Source: Symsagittifera roscoffensis
Lineage: Eukaryota > Xenacoelomorpha > Acoela > Convolutidae
Reading direction: 5' to 3'
Assembly: GCF_963678635.1 (NCBI RefSeq)
Contig: NC_087063.1
Coordinates: forward strand, 12,806,368 to 12,870,367
Length of the DNA stretch: 64,000 nt
The notes below the pieces were generated by a model. It was not told where the DNA came from. It made no database searches and was given only the letters and a program-made list of their open reading frames with translations. The translations under genes were made by a program, and so were the position numbers. Below, in pieces: positions 1 to 10,889 of this stretch. Every line of letters starts with the position of its first letter. Position 1 is the stretch's first letter.

Positions 1-743
1 ATTGGGCGCATTTTGCATCGTTACCATTTTTTTAAGATCGACAAAATAAGTTTTGAGAACAATTAAAACTAACAAGAAAAACAAAATTTTTTCGAAGAGT
101 CTCAAAACAATAAGTAAATACAATTAACAAACCCGATCTCATACATTTTTATGAAAACTGTTTTTATCAAAAAGTATGAGAACAGTTTATGAAAACTGTT
201 TTTATTGATTTCTCCTAGAGTCATAAATTTTCGCAAATTAAAACGTCATAAGTTTAAAACTGATACATAATACTTTTTGCCTAGCGTATTTTATGACATC
301 GAGTTCTGCTATTAAGCGTCGAAAAGGATGGTAGTTCGTTCTTCTGTGATGACATGTAATTTCCGATCATAACAGTGAACCGAAATATTGAGAATCAGCT
401 ACTCAAAACCAATATGCTTCAAGAACGAGACGAGGCAGGGGCACACAGCAACCGGCCGGTTGTCATTGTTTTGCTTTTTGCTTCTGTTTATAGGCAAGCT
501 AGCAAAAGAAACGACTTTGCGCAACTCACAAACCTTCTCCCGCTTCACATTCTCCCCCTTCGCTCGACCGTATTACGTTCAAATTGCGGCTTTGCGCGAC
601 TCAAGTTGCGGCTTTGAGCGACTCAAGCTGCCATTTTACGGACCATCATTAGTGGCACGCGAGGCTCATTTCGTCATTTTGCGCTACTTTCCGGACCTTG
701 CCCAACCGTCGCGACTCAGTGGCTTTGCGTGACTCAAAAATCT
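1..743. other. non-coding flank with small direct repeats
   Basis: I see no convincing gene. A 17-bp direct repeat (ATGAAAACTGTTTTTAT) occurs at 151-167 and 189-205. A 22-bp tandem pair starting TTGCGGCTTTG lies at 584-605 and 606-627, with a third partial copy near 719-738. Open frames here are short and repeat-driven. Confidence 0.5.
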
Positions 744-959
744 GGCTCTTTCCAGTCCCCCCCTTCAAATTTAATTTTGAAAAATCTATTTAACGTTGTC
801 ACAATGCAATGAAATTTGGCGTGGGGAACAAATCGACAATTCTGAACAGATTTGTTCTTGATACTTTACAGCGTAACATCACGCATTTAGCCGTAATAAC
901 ACGTAAAAGAAATATAAAACTCGGTATTTTGAAAGGTGGGGGGAAACTGGAAAAGAGCC
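744..959 (+). mobile_element. MITE, subfamily A (copy 1)
   Basis: A 216-bp non-autonomous element beginning GGCTCTTTCCAGTCCCC and ending GGAAACTGGAAAAGAGCC, so its ends are inverted repeats. The flanking 8-mers are AAAAATCT and AAAAATCC (7 of 8), which fits an 8-bp target duplication as made by hAT or P transposases. The core is shared with the copies at 11611, 14031, 15711 and, inverted, 16416. No transposase is encoded. Confidence 0.85.
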
Positions 960-1285
960 AAAAATCCCTGTGAGACTACAAATTTTTGGTCTTCATGCTT
1001 AACCATTGTAAAACTCCTGTTGGTTAGACAAAACAAATGATGCTTATGTTAGGTGAGCAAAAAAGGGCTATTTTTACTTCATACTTTAAATCATTACATT
1101 ACGCATTTAGCCATAATAAATGCTCTTTTTCACTCCCCCCAAATTTGAATTTCAAAAATTTTGTCCTAATGTAATGAAAAAATGCATGTTGAACAAACTA
1201 ACTATTGTGAACATTTTGTTCTTCATTTCTTACATCGTAAGATCACGCATTCAGCCGTCTTAGTACGTAAAACAACTTATGCTCG
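960..1285. repeat. fragments of the same MITE family
   Basis: Positions 1076-1120 repeat the internal MITE block around ACGCATTTAGCC. Positions 1122-1285 begin GCTCTTTTTCACTCCCCCC and follow the subfamily A core with many substitutions and no clear right terminus. Positions 985-1035 resemble subfamily C (TCTTCATGCTTAACC). These are decayed and partly truncated copies. Confidence 0.6.
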
Positions 1286-1425
1286 CTAATCTCCAAAACT
1301 GATCCAAATTCGTTAAATTAATAAGAGATATTTCTCGGCAAATAACTCGGTCAATAAATTAATTTCGGCATTATTTCTATTGATTTGAACATCATATAAA
1401 ATTTTTATCATCTGTCCGTTTTTGG

Positions 1426-1720
1426 TACAAATCGGCGCAAGCTAGCCACAAGAACCGGTCGGTAATGTCCTTGAGACAAATTGCTCTTTTTGGCGGTCAG
1501 TCTTAATCAAGGCTGAACCGAATTGGAACCAAAAAACAGTTAAAATAGGATGTAACCCCCGTTTTTAGTATATTAATACATGGGCAGGTGGGGGAATCGA
1601 ACCTACGTCAACTGTTAACCTATATAATCGGCGTTAGCTTAGGCCACTCGGCCAACTGTGCTTATTTTATATGCATCTATACTCTTGTTTTATTCTATAC
1701 TCTTGTTTTGCATTGTAACA
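1426..1720 (-). repeat. 3' LTR of the BEL/Pao element
   Basis: 295 bp. On the minus strand it starts TGTTACAATGC immediately after the polypurine tract and ends ...CGATTTGTA, where the 5' LTR ends in CA, so the last dinucleotide is mutated. It contains a TATA-like TATAAAATAA (1662-1671) and a tRNA-like segment (1582-1661). The pol stop codon lies at 1695-1697, inside the LTR. Confidence 0.85.
1582..1661 (-). other. tRNA-like sequence inside the 3' LTR
   Basis: Read on the minus strand, the 80-nt segment has an A-box-like TGGCCGAGTGG near its 5' end and a perfect B box GGTTCGATTCC, in the spacing of a Leu/Ser-type tRNA. The acceptor, T and anticodon stems have mismatches, so I call it a tRNA-derived pseudogene or SINE-like head. 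Its first base sits directly after the LTR TATA-like box. Confidence 0.65.
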
Positions 1721-4436
1721 TCCTCCCCCCTGAAGAAGGAAGAACCGGAGCGAGCTTAACGGTCGGCCGCGTGACTTCACGGGTTGCGGTCCTGACAAGT
1801 GCGGATCGGGCGCAACCGTCCTGTCCGTAGTTTAGCTTGACGATTCGGGCGAGAGGGTAGTACCCACGCGGACTATCGGGCTCAATCACCCACACGAGAT
1901 CGCCTGTTTTAAGAGTGAAGTCAGAATGAGTGTGCCACTTGACACGCTTATTCAGCGAGGGAACATATTCTCGAAGCCAACGAGACCAAATCGCGTTAGC
2001 ATATGACTGCGCTCGCACGTACCTTTTCTTGTGATCGAAGTGCTCCCCGGGTAAAAGCGAAGGAAAGCTTGTGGCATGTTGTCCAAGCAAAAAATGGTTT
2101 GGGGTTAACGCTTCTAGCTCACGTGAATCGGTACTAACGGGAGTGATTGGCCTCGAATTCAAAGACTGCTCGACTAAGCAGAGTGTTGTTCCTAACACCT
2201 CTTCAGTGACTCGCCTACTGCCTAGGATATCGTACAGCGCGCGCTTCACGCTTCGGTCGAGGCGTTCCCAGGAGCCGCCATGATGGGGTGCGCCTGGCGG
2301 GTTAAATTTCCAAGTAACACCTTTGTGTGCAAAAATGGTCGGAGCCATGCCATTCCAGCTCTTGATGCAGGCAAGTAATTCTTTTTCCGCACCAACGAAG
2401 TTCGTGCCGTTATCCGACCAGATTGTGCTTGGCGTACCACGACGCGCAATGAACCGTTCAATGCCCATGACACAAGAACTGGTGTCCAGAGATGGTACAA
2501 TCTCAAGGTGTACAGCACTGGTGGTGAGGCAAGTAAAAAGAAATCCCCATCTTTTTTCAGTGCTTCTGCGAACGTAAAGCGGTCCAAAGTAATCCACACC
2601 CGTATGATTGAAGGGTGGTTGCTTATATCCGAGACGTTCGACAGGTAAATCGGACATAATAGGCTGGATGATACTTGCTTTGCGTTTACGGCATGTTACA
2701 CATTGATTTTCGATAGACCGAAGTAGTCGACGCAACCCAAGTATTGCATATTTCATATTTAAATCGGAGCGCATGTAACCTAATCCTTGATGAAAATGCT
2801 TGTGGCGGAGGCTGCGGGCCAACAAACGAACTAGGGTATGTCGGGCGTCGAGTATTATTGGGTGCTTAGTATCAAACTCGGTATTCACTAAGCACACAAT
2901 CCGTCCGGTGGAACGAATGATACCAACGGGACCGATAAATGGTGAGTATGTGACAATTTTACTACTATTCTTAATAGGTTTGCCAGCGGTGAGTGTTTTT
3001 AACTCAACGGGGAAGGATTCCATCTGAGCAAGATGAATCAGTTTACTTTCTGCAATATCAAGTTCAGTTGGGTCGGTGATTTGTAAGTCCTTACCACGAA
3101 AGTGCTTATGTGAAGGCAACATCCTCAACATAAAAGCGACTACTCGTTTATATCTTGTAAAGGAACTGAATTTTTCCCAATTGAACTCGTGTTCGGGATG
3201 TTTGATGGACGTGACATCGGTGACGAAGGAAGATGATGTCTCCAAGCAATTATCAACATCACAAGAAGGACCTTTCAAACGAATTTTATTGATTACACGT
3301 TCGTCGGGTATAAACGGCCAATCAGTAGTCCTGAGAATGCTCGGACCAATAACCCAGCTGCTATCCTTGAGGGCTTCCGAAGAAATCCCCCGTGTACCGG
3401 TATCAGCTGGATTATCGCCGCTCAGAACATGGTGCCACTCATCAATAGTGGTCGATTCGAGGATTTCGCCGATACGATTAGCGACGAATACAGGTAATTT
3501 TTCAGTGGAGTTTAGCCACTGCAAAACTGTTGTACTTTCTGTCCACATGTAGACATGATTAATAGAGACGGTAAGGGCGGTCAGTATATCATCTCTTAGT
3601 CGCGTGGCGAGCAGAGCAGCTTGAAGCTCTAGCTTCGGTATAAATAGCGCTTTCATGGGCGCAACGCGAGCTTTACCAAAGATGAAGGATATTTGAGTTT
3701 TATGCGAGCTCGCGAGTCGCGCACGCAAAAATCCAACAGCACAGAAAACGTCCTGCGAGCTATCACCGAACATGTGGAGCTCAATTTGATCAACAGGCTC
3801 TGTGAAGTAACAACGGGGAATATTCAATTGCCCTAAGAGAGGGAGACCGGAGTGCCACTCGAGAAACTTATCTCTTATGTCTTCTAGCAATTCGTCGTCC
3901 CAACTTTGACCACTGATTTTCCAAATATCTTTCTGTAAAAGACGGGCCCTAACTGTGTATGGAGCTACTAACCTAACAGGGTCAAACACAGAAGAGACGA
4001 AACTCAAGACGGTTCGTTGAGTTATTGCTTTATCGAGAGGACGATCCATGCCTCTGCTAACAACCAATGTGTCTTTCACATGGTCCCACTTAAGACCTAA
4101 GACGTGTGATGATTGTTCGGCACCGTTACATATTTCCTTGATGGTTGAAGACGAGGTTTGGGATTCCGCGGGGGTCATTGCTGAAGTGATTTCATCAGCA
4201 TTACTGACAAATTTAGTCAAATTAAATCCTCCCAATTTCAGTAAGGAAACCAAATCGCGACTAATTTTAATCGCATGGGTAACGTTCTCGAATGAATCCA
4301 AGTAATCGTCCATGTAAAATTTTTCATTTACGACTGAGGCGGCCTCAGGGTATGTGGACATATTATCGGTTGCTGTTTTTCGCAACGCGAAATTGGCGCA
4401 CGTAGGCGAATCCCGTGCGCCGAATATATGGCGAGT
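1695..4436 (-). pseudogene. BEL/Pao Pol, C-terminal part: RT end, RNase H, integrase
   Basis: An open frame of about 913 codons continuing the upstream Gag-Pol frame after the TAG at 4437-4439. The first residues carry the RT YMDDYLDS catalytic motif. RNase H follows, with acidic residues in FGDSS, LELQAALLATR and GDNPADTGTRG. An HHCC zinc finger (HKHFH ... CVTC) precedes an integrase core with DYFGP, SDNGTNF and the Glu in GGSWERL. The last roughly 90 residues match the DUF5641-type C-terminus of BEL/Pao integrases (KTGDLVWV). The stop is a TAG inside the 3' LTR. The TAG at 4437 falls within RT, between the SADVEGMF block and YMDD, so this copy cannot make full-length Pol unless the stop is read through. 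Confidence 0.9.
1721..1730 (-). other. polypurine tract of the BEL/Pao element
   Basis: On the minus strand GGGGGGAGGA lies directly against the TGTTAC start of the 3' LTR. Such a tract primes plus-strand DNA synthesis in LTR retrotransposons; it fixes both the element's orientation and the LTR boundary. Confidence 0.8.
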
Positions 4437-7290
4437 CTACTGATGAACTACCACATCGGAAGTGGTATCCTCCCGCCATAAAAAACGGAGCGAAATTTGA
4501 TCGCGGGCAAGGACTCCTACCTGGAGGAACATACCCTCTACATCCGCGGAAACTGCGTACTTGTGTTGACGCAATCGCAAAAGTACAAAAATTAAATTTT
4601 GGAGTAGGTCCGGACCCAACAATAAGGACTTATTTAAGAATGTGCCGTGAAACTTAGAAGCCCCATTAAGGACTCGGCGCACCTTACCCGGCTTATTCGG
4701 ATTAACGACCGGATGGTGCGGGAACCATTCGCGATCGGAACGCTTACGTGGATCATGCGGTTCGACGATAACGACATAGCCTTTCCTAATGTCCTCTCTA
4801 ATTGTTTCTGCGTATCTTTCGCGCAGCTCAGGGTCTTTACTTAACCTTCTCTCCAATGATTTAAATTGGGCGAGTGACGAGTAATAATTGTTTGGTAGAC
4901 TGACATTACTATCAATCCAAAGCATAGGCACAATGTATCTTTCGCCATTGTGAACAGTTTCAGAATTGAGGATGGATAAAGCATGTTTATCCGCGGCGGA
5001 ACGGGCATCGACTTGTTTGAAAGCACCATACGATTCCAACTCGTACCAGGATTTTATCTGGTCGGTCAGAGAAGAATCTTCAACAACACACTTGAAACAC
5101 GAAGAAGTAGAATTACCGGACGGCGGCAACGGACCACTTAAGACCCAACCTATCGGTAGGCGAACGGAACACGGTGAGTTTTTATCATCTCCCAAGATGA
5201 ACTCAATGGGTCTAACGGCGTGGTAGTAGTCTTGTCCGATAATAACTTCAACGTCCTCATAAGTATATTGAATGGGCTTAATAGGTGCTAATTGTGGATA
5301 TTTATTCTGCAAATCAGCAATATTGATCCGAATATTGTTTTTAACATATGCACAGAGAGAAAATACGAAATCACTATTATTCGGCTCGGAGGAAACTGTG
5401 AACTTGACCCTCTGAGTCTCAACAATGGTGGTTGAATTGAAACCACTAATTGAAAAGTTAACGGGCTCCCCTACTAAGCCGAGACGGTTTACGAGTGACG
5501 AAGACACCCAGGAGTGAGTCGATGCACTATCACAAAGAACCAACGGTAGGAGACTGGTTACATCCGAGGATACACCACGTGTTGCAATTGGCAACAACCC
5601 TTTCGAAGATTCAATGTCATGTACATCACTAACAGCGGCATGGGTGGAAGTGTTTGTATTCTCCTTGGATTTGTTTGTTCCAGCCTTATTCGAGACATTT
5701 GAATTTTCCTTCCGAGGAAATATTCTTTCGGCTCCATGGAGCAAGTCATTATGTGTGCTATCACACTCTGGCTTCGGGCACTTTTTCGCTCTAGAACAAC
5801 GTCGGAAACTATGATTGCCATTGAGGCAAGCGAAGCAAAGTTTCTGTTCAGCTACGTATTTTGCTCGCTGAGTATCATTCTTTTCCTTAAAAACAGCACA
5901 ATTCCACAATGCATGACTACCCTTACACAAAACGCACGGCGGAAACTTAGACTTATCCTGAGCCTTACAAGTTACCTGGCTATTGGCTGCAAAAACTTTG
6001 GTTGTTTTTGGTTTAACTGGTTCCTCGTTTTTTGCCTTAGAGTTGAGTAAACGTAATTTTTCATGCCCCTCGGCCTTTTCTTTCAACCAGTTGTTAAAAT
6101 CTAAGAGTGTTGGTCGCTGCCAATTATGTCTTACAGTATGCATTGACCAATCCTCCTTGAGGTTAGGCGGAAGTTTACTAACAGCTTGGTTTAACAGGTT
6201 AACACTCTTTAGATCATTATTGAAAGACAATGATTTGAAAACTGCTACGAGGCCAGATATGGCAGAGGAGAAACTAATGACATTTTCCGAATTGTGCATC
6301 CTAAGTGGAGGAAAAGTATTCAGCTTATCAAGATGCGCACCAGCAATGGCATGTGGTTGCCCAAACTTCCGTTGCAAGGTGGCCAGTGCATCCTTGTACA
6401 TAACGCCACAATAACTAAACTCCGCAATTGCGGTTTTTGCTTTGCCTGTGACGAGCGTTTTTAAGTATGTCAGTTTCGTATCATCGGTGAGAACAGCGGA
6501 ATCAACGGTGGACTTAAACTGACCAAACCATTCGTGCCAGTTTAACGGGTTGCCGTCAAACTGGGCTAGCTTCCATTCAGGAAGATGATCTTTGCGGCTA
6601 TGCATCAATAATTCCGCCAATTCACGAGCGGAGAGAGGTCGATCCGATGAACAACCTTGGTTCGGATGAGCGGAAGACGGTGCGTAGTCTTCGTTGACTG
6701 GCTGATAACCAGTATTAGTATGATTGACAAAATGCGGAACATGTTGTGGATGAACTGGGGGAGTATAAAAATACACAGTCCCACCACTAGTATACGGAGC
6801 GGCGGTGTTACACGATGGGACAACAGTTGTCACATTAGAAAAAATGTTTCCAGCATTACAACACTGAGCAGGCGTAACGATTGGATTTGTAGCTGCCAAT
6901 CGCCATAAGTTTGCATCACTTGTGTAGTAATCGTTGATATTAGGTGACACAGTATGCGAAACAAAGGGAAGATTATGTTGCGTCTGGACTGGCGCTGCAT
7001 GGCAATTAGGTGCCGAAAAGAAAACCGGCGTTGGGTTTACTCCAGAAGATGAGAAGCCACCACCAGCAAATGCAGGTGACAAAGAAACAAAACCAGAACC
7101 GGGTTGTGCCGATAACATTGGGACAGGTAATGATTCCGGTTGCGCGATGGCAAAACTACCATTAGTTATGTTTGAACTCATGGTCTGTAAAGGAACAGCA
7201 GACAGTGGTGGTAACACGTGTGCACTAGAATGCATATTGTTAACTGGGAATGGAACAGAAGCTTGCAATGCAGAAGGCTTGCACTATCAA
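4437..7290 (-). pseudogene. BEL/Pao Gag-protease-RT (N-terminal part)
   Basis: The longest open segment is 4437-7268 (943 codons). In order: a low-complexity Pro/Ser/Asn-rich region; a DUF1759-like Gag domain at roughly residues 225-400 (PEWKLAQFDGNPLNWHEWF); two zinc knuckles (CVLCKGSHALWNC, CFACLNGNHSFRRC); an aspartic protease of the BEL type with LCDSASTHSWVSS near residue 585; and the start of RT (RRVLNGASKFHG, SADVEGMFLQV). It has no ATG of its own and joins the N-terminal frame through a one-base shift near 7290. It ends at TAG 4437-4439, in frame with the rest of Pol. I take both breaks to be decay. Confidence 0.9.
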
Positions 7291-8347
7291 ATTGAGGCAT
7301 AGCCTGACGTCCATAACTATGGATTCCAGGGTCACTCAATGCTGTGTGCTTATGGTTATGACTATTACTGGTGTGAATTGCATGAGCGAGGATGCCGGAA
7401 GTCGTCGGTCCTGACGAAATAGGTACAGGAGTGAAGGCCTGCAAACCTCGCGCACTAGCATCTTCGGGAGGTGCTTGTGAACTAACAGAGTCTACCCAAT
7501 CATTAGTTCGATTGGTTGCCACCTTTGAAATAGGTTGATTTACTCCTGTCGAGTTACTTTCCGCTACCTTCTCGCTAACCTCAGATGAACTGTCCTCAAG
7601 TTCAAACGCTTTCAGTTCCATTTCAATTAGTTGCTTTTTATGACTTTCAGCCAATTGCTCTAGTTCCAGCTGACTTTGTTCGGACTTAAGACGGTTCTCT
7701 TGCTCTTTAAGTCTTAAAGACACTTGATACTGCCTTTCCAGTTCCTCATGGCGTCGTTTTACTAAAGCTAGTTCATGCCGTTTCTCACTTGATGACATAG
7801 TGCGAACAGTCGACGTATAACGAGTGGAAGCAGATTTATCAGACTTATGTGAGTCAAGCTTTATAGTATCCTTAGACTTATTAGAGACCTTAGACCTGTT
7901 TTCATATACTCGTGCTTCTGAATCTCTTGTTTTGTGCGAGCGTTAGGATGTCTCAGACCAAGTTTGTTGTAAAAATCCCTTGCTCCCTGTAATGCCGGCT
8001 GCTGGAAATGACGAAGGTTCAAGGCTCATCTTGTAACTCTGAGCTTCATGCATTACTTTATCGTTCATTTTGGTTACTTTCTTAAGCCAAAGGTCTTGCT
8101 GAGCAATAATTTTTTCAGGGTTTTTCATTTTTCCCGCTAACCTAATTAATTGCTCATTGACGTCGACAGCTTTTTCCAACGCAATTTTACATTTGTAAAC
8201 AGCATTATCAATTTTTGTAGTGCGACTATTATTCTCAATGTACTCAAGTAATAATGAGTGACCTTTAAGCAGCTCATTTTCTAGATTTAGACGGTTTTCG
8301 AATAACTTGCGTATCTTACTTTGGAATTTTTTGTCCATGTTTTTCAC
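7291..8347 (-). pseudogene. BEL/Pao Gag N-terminal coiled-coil region
   Basis: One reading frame runs from the ATG at 8347 to the shift near 7290. Residues 1-134 (8347-7943) are Lys/Glu-rich and start MDKKFQSKIRKLFE. An in-frame TAA at 7943-7945 interrupts; 48 codons later the same frame reaches ATG 7798 and a strongly heptad-like charged segment (KRRHEELERQYQVSLRLKEQ), then a Ser/Pro-rich linker. The coiled coil probably mediates Gag multimerisation (inference). Translation could restart at 7798, but the matching frame upstream suggests one original Gag. Confidence 0.75.
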
Positions 8348-8431
8348 AAATTGACAATATTCTACGGATGCTCACTTATAGAAAACAATCAAAAAAATGA
8401 GATACTGTTTTGGTACGTAATTAAATTTGCA

Positions 8432-8911
8432 TTAGTAAATCAACATTAGCTTACAAGACGGGGGAACTTGACGTCTCAAAGCTTCTGCCTGAAGCCTATT
8501 TCTTATAGCTTTCCGAGCTTTGACGGGTAAGCTGTTCCGCTTCTTACGTGTCTTAAGGACGTTAAGATTGGCGCTATAACGCCTTAGAAGGAGGAGAGTC
8601 TTTAATTCAAGGGAAGGAGGCTGGTGAAGCTCTTTGTACTTCTCAATTAGTACCTGGTCCTTAGCCTTACGCTTAGAGATAAAGTCTTTAACGACGTTCA
8701 GAACGAGAATACCTGTTGAACCTAAACTTTCCTCTATATCCTCGGTTCCGTTCCGTCTACAGTATACGATTGCACAAATGTTTGTCCTATACCTTAATAA
8801 CAAATTGACAAGTTGCTCGTTACTCAGCTTACGGTTATTGTTACTGCGGTGCCTACTTATCGAGTTATTAATGGCGTCGTGCCAAATTACAAGGTCGTTA
8901 CAATGCGACAA
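8432..8911 (-). CDS. hypothetical leader ORF of the BEL/Pao element
   Basis: A 159-codon open frame opened by TTG rather than ATG (SHCNDLVIWHDAINNS...). It is basic and helix-prone (KRKAKDQVLIEKYKEL, KARKAIRNRLQAEALRR), with no signal peptide or membrane span. It lies between the 5' LTR and Gag in the element's orientation, ending 84 bp before the Gag ATG. I do not recognise it. It could be the remains of an accessory gene or of captured sequence. Confidence 0.35.
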   Translation of the reverse strand: MSHCNDLVIWHDAINNSISRHRSNNNRKLSNEQLVNLLLRYRTNICAIVYCRRNGTEDIEESLGSTGILVLNVVKDFISKRKAKDQVLIEKYKELHQPPSLELKTLLLLRRYSANLNVLKTRKKRNSLPVKARKAIRNRLQAEALRRQVPPSCKLMLIY

Positions 8912-10147
8912 GTAGTGATGAAGGTAGTACTGTATTGTTTTCTGAGAGTCCCTGCCTTAAAGTTCAAACTTAAACCTGGCTTTGTAAAGCAAGTATCCTT
9001 GACGCGCTTCTGGGACGGAGCGGGAAGTTTTCGGAGCGCGTGATCCAAAGAACTAGCTCCTAGAATGAATACCATACACTTAGGGGACCTATGCGACGGC
9101 TTCGTTACGCTTAAGTACCAATGGGGTTGGAAAATTAAGTAGGTCGGTTGAACTCCAACAACACACACGGAGTAAACCTGAGGATGAAAGAATTCAACTT
9201 AACACACTTAATATCACCGTACCTGACCACTTAACTTTACTGTCACGCAACGAAGTCAATAATCGGACGGGCTGAAACGGCTTTGTTTTACTCGAAGCGA
9301 ACTGGCTTTCAGTTTCACCAATGGTGGGTGGGGGATCAGGCAAATTGGTTAAGTTCCAACAACACACGCGGAAGAAACCTGAAGATGAAAAACTCAACAT
9401 AATTTGCCTGATATTTTGCTACCAGACCACTTAACATAGGGTTGGTCTCATCTTACAGCACAGTTTCGTAGAATTCTGAAGACGTTTTGAGGATTTTTTG
9501 GCAATTTTTTTTACTTTTTTCACAAAATTTTTCGGAAAATTTTGGTCAACTGGTTCGAGTCATAAACCAATCCAAAAAACTAGTCCAGTACCTCTTGTCT
9601 ATGTTCCGATTTCACTGATTAATATTCCATTCAAATATATCCAAAAATTTTTGGTATCGAGAAAAAATGTCAAGTCAGTTTGTCTATGTACCGACTGTAA
9701 GATATTTCAGTTCAACGGAACTGTCCAAAATTTTTTGAGTATTGAGAAAAATTACCGGGGGCTAGCTTGCGGGAAAAATTTCAACATTTATGACAGCCTA
9801 TATAAATTTAAAGCGCGAATGGAGAGTTTAAAAAGTTTTGGAAACGTCTTACAGTTTTTAATTGGAGATTGGCGTCACCGGGAAAAAATCCAAAACTTCG
9901 GGTGTCGAGAAAACACAGCTCAAAAGTCCAAAAATCAACAATCAGGGCACCTGAACAGGCCTCTCTTCCACCAGTCTGCTCTTTCGCCTGTCTGCCCTGT
10001 CGTCTGTCGGCTTACAGGCCAATCAATCGGTTCAAGTTGGTGTGCGTAGGTCGGTCTACGTCTAAGTTTCTTCGGCAACTCGAAGAACTTTTGAGATCAA
10101 TGTGGAGGAAACGCACGTATGAGGCACGTCCAGTTTCGATCACTCTG

Positions 10148-10238
10148 TCACTCTGTCACTCGGCCAACTGGACACTCGGTCACTGTGTTTCAGTCACTCT
10201 GTCACTCGGCCAACTGGTTACTCGGTCACTCTGTTTCA
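10148..10238. repeat. 46-bp tandem duplication in the Pao leader
   Basis: Two adjacent copies (10148-10192, 10193-10238) of GTCACTCTGTCACTCGGCCA followed by ACTGG and CTCGGTCACT, differing at a few bases. Each contains CACTCGGCCAACTG, also found in the tRNA-like part of the LTRs. Confidence 0.7.
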
Positions 10239-10267
10239 AGGCTGTTCAAAAATTAATGGGGGGAAAA

Positions 10268-10297
10268 ATTAACGGCCATTAATGGATGGCCGTTAAT
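10268..10297. other. 12-bp perfect hairpin
   Basis: ATTAACGGCCAT (10268-10279) and ATGGCCGTTAAT (10286-10297) are exact reverse complements around a 6-nt loop. Related ATTAATGG words follow to about 10360, suggesting a small palindrome-rich insertion in the leader. Confidence 0.6.
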
Positions 10298-10594
10298 GGA
10301 TTTTTTAATGTTCAAAATGGCATTAATGGATTTTTAATTCAAAAAATTAAAGGCCATTTCCGTTATTTCAGAGAAAGATGTTTTGTTGAATGAGAAAAAG
10401 GAGTAAGTGCCTTCCGTATTTTGATTGCTGCTTATTATGTATGCAAGCAATTGCAAAATTTCAACGGCAAGTAGATAGACTGCTTCGAGGGCTATTGCGT
10501 TAAATACAAATTGGGCAATTTCGGATACTAGCGAAAACCCACTCGAGCCAGCCATAAATGTTTGTACGTGTCTGTTTCGGTCTTCGGTCCTTTG

Positions 10595-10889
10595 TGCAAA
10601 TCGGCGCAAGCTAGCCACAAGAACCGGTCGGTAATGTCCTTGAGACAAAATGCTCTTTTTGGCGGTCTGTCTTAATCAAGGCTGAACCGAATTAGAACCA
10701 AAAAACTGTTAAAATACGATGTAACCCCCGTTTTTAGTATATTAATACATGGGCAGTTGGGGGACTCGAACCTACGTCAACTGTTAACCTATATAATCGG
10801 CGTTAGCTTAGGCCACTCGGCCAACTGTGCTTATTTTATATGCATCTATACTCTTGTTTTATTCTATACTCTTGTTTTGCATTGCAACA
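10595..10889 (-). repeat. 5' LTR of the BEL/Pao element
   Basis: 295 bp, starting TGTTGCAATGC and ending CGATTTGCA on the minus strand. It matches the 3' LTR at about 286 of 295 positions. It carries the same TATA-like box and tRNA-like segment. Confidence 0.85.
10751..10830 (-). other. tRNA-like sequence inside the 5' LTR
   Basis: The second copy of the 80-nt tRNA-like segment. The A box is unchanged and the B box is GGTTCGAGTCC, still consensus. The acceptor ends here are GCACAGT and ACTGCCC, five of seven pairs. In the 5' LTR position it would lie at or just after the retroelement's own transcription start, so it may be part of the R region. Confidence 0.65.

Larger units (their letters stand above)
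8912..10594 (-). other. long untranslated leader of the BEL/Pao element
   Basis: About 1.7 kb with no supported gene. A roughly 105-bp segment is repeated imperfectly (about 9133-9240 and 9330-9440, each with CCAACAACACACRCGG and ACCACTTAAC), spaced about 197 bp. Further in are a 46-bp tandem pair (10148-10238) and a 12-bp hairpin (10268-10297). No sequence just inside the 5' LTR is an obvious tRNA primer site. Confidence 0.5.
1426..10889 (-). mobile_element. BEL/Pao LTR retrotransposon, defective
   Basis: A minus-strand element of about 9.5 kb. The LTRs are 1426-1720 (3') and 10595-10889 (5'), 295 bp each and differing at about nine positions. A polypurine tract directly abuts the 3' LTR. 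The internal frame encodes Gag with a DUF1759-like domain and zinc knuckles, a BEL-type aspartic protease, RT with YMDD, RNase H, integrase and a DUF5641-like tail: the BEL/Pao order. In-frame TAA (7943-7945), a frameshift near 7290 and TAG (4437-4439) make this copy defective. I found no target duplication and no clear primer-binding site. The leader is unusually long, about 2.2 kb. Confidence 0.88.

Noticed and set aside
375-732. Two overlapping plus-strand frames at the window start
   Set aside because: They overlap each other and the 22-bp tandem repeat, and show no domain or splice context.
1582-1661. Functional tRNA gene
   Set aside because: Acceptor, T and anticodon stems have mismatches and no convincing seven-base anticodon loop forms; it is better treated as tRNA-derived sequence.
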